Shown here piece by piece: positions 58,671-64,000 of a stretch of DNA of 64,000 nt. The notes under the pieces were generated by a model that saw only the letters and a program-made list of their open reading frames with translations, had not been told where the DNA came from and did no database searches. The stretch is taken from the NCBI GenBank assembly GCA_963734365.1, contig CAVTGV010000010.1, positions 124,001 through 188,000 on the forward strand. Reading direction: 5' to 3'. The translations under genes were made by a program, and so were the position numbers. Source of the stretch: JACVRW01 sp963734365 (lineage in GTDB: Bacteria; Actinomycetota; Thermoleophilia; Solirubrobacterales; Thermoleophilaceae). Position 1 is the stretch's first letter; each line of letters begins with the position of its first letter.

Positions 58671-59663
58671 TCAGCCCACTGCCGCGAACCCCGCATCCAG
58701 CAGCTTCGGCGCCTGCTTCGACGGATCGGGTGAGTTCAGCAGCACCACACCCAGCGCCCGGCCGCCGCGGCGGGCCACCCCCACGAAGCAGCGGCCGGCC
58801 TCGTCGGTGTACCCGGTCTTGAGGCCGATGGCGCCCGGGTAGTTCAACCGGAGCAGCGGGTTGTGGCCGGTGAGGTAGAGGCGGCCCCCCTTTGTGGGGA
58901 AGCGGAACTCCGCAAACTCGCGCCGGGCGATGCGGCTGATGCGCGGCCGTCGCATGGCCATCCGGGTCAGGACCACGAGGTCGCGGGCGCACGAGCGGTC
59001 GCCGTTGCTGAGACCGTCGGGTGTTGCAAAGCTCGTGCAGCGCAGGCCCCAGGCCCGGGCGCGGCGATTCATGATGCGTACGAAGGCGGGCTGGCTGCCG
59101 GCGAGATGAACGGCGAGCGCTATCGCGGCGTCGTTGCCCGACACGATCAGGAGGCCGTTCAGCAGGGTCTCCAGGCGTACCCGCTTGCCCTTGGGAAGCA
59201 GGCCGATGGCCGAGCCCTCGTAGTCGAGCGCCTCCTGGGTGATCCGCACCGGCTCGGCGGGCCGCCCGCGATCCACCACCACCAGCGCGGTCATGATCTT
59301 CGTGAGGCTCGCGATCGGCAGCTCGCGGCGCGGGTTGAGCTTCCACAGCACCTTGCCGCTGCCCAGCTCGAACACGAGGCCGGCGCGCGGGGGCTTGCGC
59401 AGCGGGCTGGCGAACGCGTCGACACCGGCCAGGGACACGTCGAGCCCGGTGGCGGCCGCCGGCCCGTCCGCCGGCGGACTCTCCGGGCTCGGTTCGGGAG
59501 ATGCTGCGCCAGGCTGCTCGCCCACCCCGGGCGCGGCGCTCACCGCCAGCGCGACCGGAGGGGAACCGCTCCCGCTGTCGTCGCGCACGAACGCCACCCA
59601 GGCCGCGGCCGCCACCGCCAGCGGCGCCAGCACGGTCAGCAGGGCGGATACGAAGCGACCCAT
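58671..59663 (-). CDS. D-alanyl-D-alanine carboxypeptidase (S11, PBP5-like)
   Basis: An exported 330-residue low-molecular-weight penicillin-binding protein that trims the pentapeptide of peptidoglycan. A signal anchor (VSALLTVLAPLAVAAAAWVA) and a Pro/Ser-rich linker lead to the S11 domain: IASLTKIMTALVV (SxxK), LLIVSGNDAAIALAVH (SGN) and IGLKTGYTDEAGRC (KTG). NNSP-like VVLLNSPDPSKQ closes the core. The extra C-terminal anchor of PBP5 is missing, so it must be held by its N-terminal helix. It is the last of six tightly packed minus-strand genes from lipB. Confidence 0.9.
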   Translation of the reverse strand: MGRFVSALLTVLAPLAVAAAAWVAFVRDDSGSGSPPVALAVSAAPGVGEQPGAASPEPSPESPPADGPAAATGLDVSLAGVDAFASPLRKPPRAGLVFELGSGKVLWKLNPRRELPIASLTKIMTALVVVDRGRPAEPVRITQEALDYEGSAIGLLPKGKRVRLETLLNGLLIVSGNDAAIALAVHLAGSQPAFVRIMNRRARAWGLRCTSFATPDGLSNGDRSCARDLVVLTRMAMRRPRISRIARREFAEFRFPTKGGRLYLTGHNPLLRLNYPGAIGLKTGYTDEAGRCFVGVARRGGRALGVVLLNSPDPSKQAPKLLDAGFAAVG

Positions 59664-59667
59664 GGTC

Positions 59668-59847
59668 CTACTCGTCCGGCGGCCGCGAGCCGAGCGCTCC
59701 GAGCACTCCGAAGCCCAGCAGCGCCAGGATGATCAGGGACAGAACCACCAGCACATCGATTCCCTCTCGCACGGCCACCGAGATGGTCAGGAACGCCAGC
59801 AGACAGATCATGGCCAGGCTGGCGGCCAGCACGATCGTTCTCGCCAT
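59668..59847 (-). CDS. Small two-helix membrane protein
   Basis: A 59-residue protein between the rhomboid and PBP5-like genes. Its ATG (59847) shares one base with the rhomboid TGA. Two hydrophobic helices (TIVLAASLAMICLLAFLTIS and DVLVVLSLIILALLGFGVLG) are joined by VAVREGI, and a short acidic tail follows. Tight coupling and position suggest it works with one of the neighbours, but nothing identifies a function. Confidence 0.65.
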   Translation of the reverse strand: MARTIVLAASLAMICLLAFLTISVAVREGIDVLVVLSLIILALLGFGVLGALGSRPPDE

Positions 59848-60629
59848 CAGTACACCGGAATACGGCGCTCCGAGTCGTAGTCCTCGTGGACATTGTTCGC
59901 AAACACCCGGATCAGCAGGAGCCCGAACAGGAACCCTCCGATGTGCGCGAAGTAGGCCACCCCGCCACCGCCCACGGGCTGGGCGATGTCGTTGACGCCG
60001 TAGGCCAGCTGAAGCAGGAACCACAGACCCAGTACGAGCAGGGCGGGCAGCTCGACGACCGTGAAGATGATGACGATGAAGATCAGCGTGATCACCCGCG
60101 CGCGCGGATAGAGAAGCGCGTAGCCGCCCAGCACCGCCGCTATCGCCCCGCTTGCGCCCACGGTCGGCACCGTCGCGCCGGGGTCGATGGCCACCTGCCC
60201 GAGTAGCGCCGCCACACCGCCGAGCAGGTAGAAGGCCACGAAGCGCCCACCGCCCATCGAATCCTCGATGTTGTTGCCGAAGATCCACAGGAAGAGCATG
60301 TTCCCCGCGAGATGCAGAAAGCTCCCGTGCATGAACATCGAGGTGAAGATCGTGACCCACCAGGGTGCTTGCTCGGGCGCTGTGCCCGACACGCCCGGCT
60401 GGCCCTCGCAGACGAGCTGTGTTCCGGTTTGGTCGGGCGCACACTCGTCGCCCGGGTGCGTGATCTCGTAGGGAATCGCTCCGTACTCGAGCACTCGTTC
60501 GTCGCCGGTCGGGCTGATGTTCCAGAAGCTGGCCTCGAAGATGAACCACACGATCGTGCAGATCACGATGATCGACAGCGTGACCACCGGGAAGCGGCGC
60601 GAGGGGATGTTGTCTCTCAGTGGGAACAC
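59847..60629 (-). CDS. Rhomboid-family intramembrane serine protease
   Basis: A 260-residue rhomboid with about six helices. The nucleophile Ser is in VGASGAIAAVLGGYALLYPR (GASGA), the partner His is in VAYFAHIGGFLFGLLLIRVF, and HLAGNMLFLWIFGNNIEDSM is the usual TM2 HxxxN region. An extended outside loop of about 60 residues follows TM1, with a pair of Cys (GDECAPD, LVCEGQ). It should cut single-pass membrane substrates. The start is GTG 60629. It lies in the lipB-lipA-kelch operon, upstream of a small membrane protein and PBP5. Confidence 0.9.
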   Translation of the reverse strand: MFPLRDNIPSRRFPVVTLSIIVICTIVWFIFEASFWNISPTGDERVLEYGAIPYEITHPGDECAPDQTGTQLVCEGQPGVSGTAPEQAPWWVTIFTSMFMHGSFLHLAGNMLFLWIFGNNIEDSMGGGRFVAFYLLGGVAALLGQVAIDPGATVPTVGASGAIAAVLGGYALLYPRARVITLIFIVIIFTVVELPALLVLGLWFLLQLAYGVNDIAQPVGGGGVAYFAHIGGFLFGLLLIRVFANNVHEDYDSERRIPVY

Positions 60630-60644
60630 GGGACGGTGGCCCGC

Positions 60645-61625
60645 TCAGCGAACGTCGAGCGCCTCGATCGCGCTCGAGAACGAGAGGCCGGGACTGACTC
60701 CACCTTCGATCGCGTAGACGCGCCGCCCGCGGGCCGCACCGCCGAGCCCGTGACGCGGTGTGCGCAGCGAGGGCAGGCTGCGCCAGCGGCGGCGGCGCGG
60801 GTCGTAGATCTCCACCTCGGCGATGGTGGTGCCGCCGGGGTCGAGCTCTTCGCCTCCGAACACGACGATGCGGCCGTCGGCCAGGCGCACCGCGGCGATC
60901 CCGCCGCGCGGCGTGCGCAGGTCGGGCACGTCCTCCCACGATCGCCGGCGGGGGTCGTAGCGCTCGACCGAGGTGAAGTTGCGCGAGTCGCGTCCCGCGA
61001 TCACGTAGAAGCGCCCACCCGAGGCCACGCCGGCCGTGTGGTTGCGCGCCGGACCGAAGGGGAAGCTCGGCCCGGTCGACCAGCGCCCGCTGTCGAAGTT
61101 GTAGATCTCGAGCGAGCGCAGCGAGCCGGAGTCGTTGGCGCCGCCCGCGGCGTAGAGGCGGTCCCCGATCACCGCCAGGGCGTGGGCCGCCCGCGGGGTG
61201 GGCGCGTCGCGCAGGCGCTTCCAGCGCCTGCGACGCGGGTCGTAGCGCAGCAGCGCTGCGGTGGGCAGGGCCAGTCCAGCGCGGTAGCCGCCGTGCACGT
61301 ACAGCCGTCCCCTGTACGCGGCGGCGGTGGAGTGGTTGAGCGCCAGCGGCATGGGCGGCACCCGGGACCAGCGGTTGCGGCGTATGTCGTAGCGCTCCAC
61401 CGTGCGTACGGTCTGGCCGCCGGGCTCGAACCCGCCCATCACGTATATCGAGCGCCCGATCCGCGCGGCCGTGACCTCGGTGCGCTCGAGCGGCGAGGAG
61501 CGCAGCGGCGTCCAGCGATCCGCCCGCGACTCCCTGGGCCCGGCCGACCAGCCGGCGGCCAGCACCACCGCCGCGGCACCCAGCATTGCCACTACGGCGC
61601 CGAGCAGCAGCCGTGACGATCGCAT
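60645..61625 (-). CDS. Exported Kelch-repeat protein
   Basis: A 326-residue propeller protein. A signal anchor at about 6-24 (LLLGAVVAMLGAAAVVLAAG) is followed by about six Kelch units of the form RIGRSIYVMGGF, RYDIRRNRWSRVPPMP, GRLYVHGGY, DRLYAAGGA, GRFYVIAGR, DGRIVVFGGE, each with GG and a closing W. It lies between lipA and a rhomboid gene in a tight operon (its ATG shares a base with the lipA stop). It probably binds carbohydrate or protein at the cell surface; no catalytic residues are obvious. Confidence 0.86.
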   Translation of the reverse strand: MRSSRLLLGAVVAMLGAAAVVLAAGWSAGPRESRADRWTPLRSSPLERTEVTAARIGRSIYVMGGFEPGGQTVRTVERYDIRRNRWSRVPPMPLALNHSTAAAYRGRLYVHGGYRAGLALPTAALLRYDPRRRRWKRLRDAPTPRAAHALAVIGDRLYAAGGANDSGSLRSLEIYNFDSGRWSTGPSFPFGPARNHTAGVASGGRFYVIAGRDSRNFTSVERYDPRRRSWEDVPDLRTPRGGIAAVRLADGRIVVFGGEELDPGGTTIAEVEIYDPRRRRWRSLPSLRTPRHGLGGAARGRRVYAIEGGVSPGLSFSSAIEALDVR

Positions 61626-62560
61626 CAGGAGGAGGCTGAGGCCTGCGCGAGTGTCTGTTCGGCGTGATAGCTCGAGCGCACCAGCGGGCCCGCGGCAACG
61701 GACTCGAAGCCCAGGTTGTAGGCCTCGCGCTCGAGGTCGGCGAACTCGTCCGGGTGCCAGTAGCGCACCACCGGGAGGTGGTTGCGGGTCGGGCGCAGGT
61801 ACTGGCCCACGGTGAGCACCTGGACGCCGTGGTCGCGCAGCGTGCCGAAGGCGTCGAGCAGCTCCTCGCGCGATTCGCCCAGGCCGGTCATCAGCCCGGA
61901 CTTGGTGACCACCTCATGGCCGCCCATCTCCTTCGCATTTCTCAGCACCCGGCACGAGCGCAGGAAGCGCGAGCCGCGCCGGGCCAGCGGGTAGAGGCGC
62001 GGCACGGTCTCCACGTTGTGGTTGAACACGTCCGGGCGCTCGGCGATCACGCGGGCCAGCGGCATCTCCTCGCCGCGGAAGTCGGGGGTGAGCACCTCGA
62101 CCTTGCAGCCCGCCGCCATCCGACGGATCGAGCGGATCACGCCCACGAAGGCCGACGCGCCGAGGTCGGGCAGGTCGTCGCGATCGACGCTCGTGATCAC
62201 CGCGTGGCGCAGGCCCATCGTCCGCACCGACTGGGCCACACGCAGCGGCTCGAGCGGATCGTTGTGGGTGGGCTTGCCGGTCTTGACGTTGCAGAAGCCG
62301 CAGCGCCTGGTGCACGTGTCCCCGAGGATCATGAAGGTGGCGGTGCCGCGCTCCCAGCACTCACCGATGTTGGGGCAGGCCGCCTCCTGGCAGACGGTGT
62401 GCAGGCCCTGCCCCTCGATCATCCCGCGCAGCTCGCGGTAGTGAGGGCCGCCGGGCGCAGGGCGCTTGAACCAGGCCGGCTTGCGCTCGCCGAAGGCAAG
62501 CACCTCGCCCATCTCGAGTACCTGAGCGCCGCCCGGATTGGCGCGCGAACGCGTGCTCAT
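61625..62560 (-). CDS. lipA: Lipoyl synthase
   Basis: A 311-residue radical-SAM lipoyl synthase, which inserts two sulfurs into protein-bound octanoyl groups of pyruvate dehydrogenase and relatives. The auxiliary cluster is CQEAACPNIGECW (CxxxxCxxxxxC), and the radical-SAM cluster is CTRRCGFCNVKTGKP (CxxxCxxC). VLTPDFRG, FNHNVETVPRLYP, KSGLMTGLGES and TVGQYLRPTRNHLPV are family signatures, and the terminal RSSYHAEQ keeps the conserved RSSY that cleaves the auxiliary cluster. It directly follows lipB (ATGA overlap), so the lipoylation pathway is complete here. Confidence 0.97.
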   Translation of the reverse strand: MSTRSRANPGGAQVLEMGEVLAFGERKPAWFKRPAPGGPHYRELRGMIEGQGLHTVCQEAACPNIGECWERGTATFMILGDTCTRRCGFCNVKTGKPTHNDPLEPLRVAQSVRTMGLRHAVITSVDRDDLPDLGASAFVGVIRSIRRMAAGCKVEVLTPDFRGEEMPLARVIAERPDVFNHNVETVPRLYPLARRGSRFLRSCRVLRNAKEMGGHEVVTKSGLMTGLGESREELLDAFGTLRDHGVQVLTVGQYLRPTRNHLPVVRYWHPDEFADLEREAYNLGFESVAAGPLVRSSYHAEQTLAQASASS

Positions 62561-63240
62561 GCCGCAACCGGCTCACGATCGAGAAGCAGGCGCTGCCTCG
62601 ACACCAGCCGCTGGCGCATTCCGAACGCCTCGGCGAAGCGCCAGGCCATCCGCTTGCGAAAGCACGGCAGTGTCGGAGAGCGGCCGGTCTCCCGGGCCAC
62701 CGAGGTCATCTGAACGTGGTCGATGCCGCAGGGCACGATCCACTCGAACGGAGTGAGGTCGTTGTCCACGTTCACCGCCAGCCCGTGCGTGGACACGCCC
62801 CCCGACACGCGCACGCCGATCGAGGCGATCTTCGCCTCGCCGGCCCAGACGCCGGTGTAGGGCGTCTCGCGCACCTCGGAGACGATCCCCTCGTCGGCCA
62901 GCGCCGCCGTGATCGCGTCCTCCATCGTGTGCACGAAGTCGGCCACCCGCTCCACCGCCATTACCGGATAGGCCACGAGCTGGCCGGGCCCGTGATAGGT
63001 CACCCGGCCGCCGCGGTCGGTCTCACACACTTCGATACCCCGCTCGCGGTACCAGTCGTCGGCCATCGGCAGGTCGGCTGCCTCCGTGCGCCTCCCCTTC
63101 GTGTACACGGGCGGGTGCTCGAGAACCAGCAACAGATCCGGGATCTCCTCGGCCTGGCGACGCTCGCGCAGGCGCTGCTGCAGGGCCAGCCCGTCCCGGT
63201 AGGGAAGCGAGGGAAGCTGGGCCACCCAGAGGTCGGACAC
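62557..63240 (-). CDS. lipB: Octanoyl-(acyl-carrier-protein):protein octanoyltransferase
   Basis: A 227-residue LipB, which moves octanoate from acyl carrier protein to lipoyl domains. RGGRVTYHGPGQLVAYPVM is the hallmark loop, GVWAGEAKIASIGVRVSGGV contains the catalytic Lys, and DLTPFEWIVPCGI the catalytic Cys. LLVLEHPPVYTKGRR is the first strand and loop. GTG 63240 is chosen; no strong Shine-Dalgarno is seen. It heads a tightly packed run lipB-lipA-kelch-rhomboid-small protein-PBP5. Confidence 0.95.
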   Translation of the reverse strand: MSDLWVAQLPSLPYRDGLALQQRLRERRQAEEIPDLLLVLEHPPVYTKGRRTEAADLPMADDWYRERGIEVCETDRGGRVTYHGPGQLVAYPVMAVERVADFVHTMEDAITAALADEGIVSEVRETPYTGVWAGEAKIASIGVRVSGGVSTHGLAVNVDNDLTPFEWIVPCGIDHVQMTSVARETGRSPTLPCFRKRMAWRFAEAFGMRQRLVSRQRLLLDREPVAA

Positions 63241-63280
63241 GTCCCAAAGGCTACTGACCGATCCGTCTAGCCTTGACCCG

Positions 63281-63898
63281 GTGAAGAGCGAGGAGCGCTT
63301 CTGGCCGGCCCGCATTCGCTGGCGGTTGCGCGGGGCCACGATGTGGCCCGCCTTCATCGTCGTGACCCTGCTCGACGGCTTGATCCTGCACCGGCTTCCG
63401 CCGGTGGGCACAGGCGTCGACCTCGTGCCCGCAATCCTGCTGGCCACCTTCGGCAACCTGGCGCTGATCGGCGCCGTGGCCCCGTGGCTGGCGCGGCGCA
63501 TCTGGGCCAGGCGTCCGGCCGCCGAGTCCGGCACTCCGGCGAAGGCGCAGCTGGAGGTGCTCACGGACCGCATCGGCACCGGCATTCTGCTGGCCACCGT
63601 GGTCGGCGTGGTGGCGGCGGGACTGGCCGCCCGGCCCACTGTGGTGTCGGAGACCGAGGACACCGAGCGCAACGCACAGGCCTTTCGCCAGCTCGTGCTG
63701 CACACGCAGGACCCGGAGCTGATCCGGAACCTCGAAACCGCGAACACGATCCGGCTGAGCGAGGACTACTTCCGTACCTGCATCGCCCGCGACGACCGCG
63801 ACCACTACTTCTGTGCCTTCGTCGACACGAGCGGCCGACAGGCCGACGTTACGCTCGACCGCAGCGCAGAGCCCAACTCGACCTTCCGCGTGCCCTAG
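63281..63898 (+). CDS. Hypothetical membrane protein
   Basis: A 205-residue unrecognised protein. Three hydrophobic segments at about 22-40 (WPAFIVVTLLDGLILHRL), 48-70 (VPAILLATFGNLALIGAVAP) and 98-118 (IGTGILLATVVGVVAAGLAA) and a soluble C-terminal region with DTERNAQAFRQLVLHTQDPE, NTIRLSEDYFRTCIARDDRD and HYFCAFVDTSGRQADVTLDR. Two Cys in the tail may pair outside. It resembles small membrane proteins of unknown role in actinobacteria. TAGCCT (63268-63273) lies 7 nt before GTG 63281, suggesting leaderless expression. It is divergent from lipB. Confidence 0.6.
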   Translation: MKSEERFWPARIRWRLRGATMWPAFIVVTLLDGLILHRLPPVGTGVDLVPAILLATFGNLALIGAVAPWLARRIWARRPAAESGTPAKAQLEVLTDRIGTGILLATVVGVVAAGLAARPTVVSETEDTERNAQAFRQLVLHTQDPELIRNLETANTIRLSEDYFRTCIARDDRDHYFCAFVDTSGRQADVTLDRSAEPNSTFRVP

Positions 63899-63902
63899 CG
63901 GG

Positions 63903-64000
63903 CTAGCTCACCCCGCCCAGCGAGACCAGCCGCCGCCCGCCGTCCTCCACCTCGAATACCTCGGCGCGGTTTCGTCCCGGGCGCAGCGCGCTCTCGGGCA
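63903..64000 (-). CDS. C-terminal end of an unidentified protein (partial)
   Basis: The last 32 codons of a gene that continues past the right edge. The end reads SALRPGRNRAEVFEVEDGGR, then LVSLGGVS. The RPGRNR-x-EVFEV ending is seen in some actinobacterial membrane sulfatase-like proteins, but that is memory of style and not proof. It converges with the hypothetical membrane protein gene. Confidence 0.4.
   Translation of the reverse strand, partial: PESALRPGRNRAEVFEVEDGGRRLVSLGGVS

Noticed and set aside
1..64000. CRISPR array, insertion sequence, prophage or integrase
   Set aside because: I saw no regular short repeats with unique spacers, no transposase or integrase motifs, no terminal inverted repeats, and no phage structural genes.

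Overview
The window is very GC-rich (roughly 70 % by eye), dense, and split over both strands. Short overlaps such as ATGA and GTGA join neighbouring genes, and many genes start with GTG. It contains an F420-type LLM oxidoreductase, many TetR, MarR, PadR and MocR regulators, tRNAs without an encoded CCA, and many genes with a TAnnnT hexamer 7-9 nt upstream of the start and no Shine-Dalgarno sequence. This fits a high-GC actinobacterium, most likely Thermoleophilia/Solirubrobacterales. That placement is inferred from gene style and not from a marker phylogeny. I see no CRISPR array, insertion sequence, prophage, rRNA or replication origin.

Layout. 1-4.5 kb: the end of a surface-polysaccharide locus (two glycosyltransferases, a phosphoglycosyl transferase, an amidase/PGRP-like secreted protein). 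4.6-6.2 kb: a DUF3105 protein and an alpha/beta hydrolase. 6.3-9.0 kb: a molybdenum-hydroxylase maturation cassette (CoxE-like VWA, split XdhC, MocA-like nucleotidyltransferase) with no structural subunits. 9-21.8 kb: mixed metabolism and regulation (esterase/MarR, MocR, two tandem S51 peptidases, sulfotransferase-like, HTH_42, phosphoesterase, cupredoxin, Nudix, LLM, cupin, LysR). 21.8-27.4 kb: subtilase, AraC/cupin pair, ScyD-like propeller, TetR/SnoaL pair. 27.5-35.7 kb: a TPR-LuxR regulator, a fusion of a catalytically degenerate alpha/beta hydrolase to a berberine-bridge-type FAD oxidoreductase, an MFS/MocR divergent pair and a PadR/methyltransferase divergent pair. 35.7-39.7 kb: a divergent GH144-like/GH3 glycosidase pair, possibly for beta-1,2-glucan. 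39.7-47.6 kb: a secreted repeat protein, SDR, a TetR-controlled MFS plus double-cupin operon, an S1 protease and an RTX-like protein. 47.7-57.5 kb: Rieske oxygenase plus aminotransferase, a LysR remnant, a Cys-rich exported protein, MFS, ECF sigma/DUF899, TetR/SMP-30 and a serine hydrolase. 57.5-64 kb: two tRNA-Ala genes around an acidic protein, then a tight minus-strand operon lipB-lipA-kelch-rhomboid-small membrane protein-dacA-like.

Eight genes are each broken by a single-nucleotide shift with well-preserved coding on both sides (near 735, 1812, 3957, 7100, 22197, 37555, 49105 and 55946), and a ninth is likely near 52.5 kb. Six of the eight clear cases are +1. Unless these are real mutations, they point to residual indel errors in the assembly. 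I annotate each as one gene.

The most distinctive items are the pseudo-hydrolase/FAD-oxidoreductase fusion beside its TPR-LuxR regulator and a 15-bp-arm inverted repeat, the RYDGGPEEGT repeat protein, the candidate beta-1,2-glucan locus, the orphan Mo-hydroxylase maturation cassette, and the operator-like repeats in front of the MocR, TetR and PadR genes.
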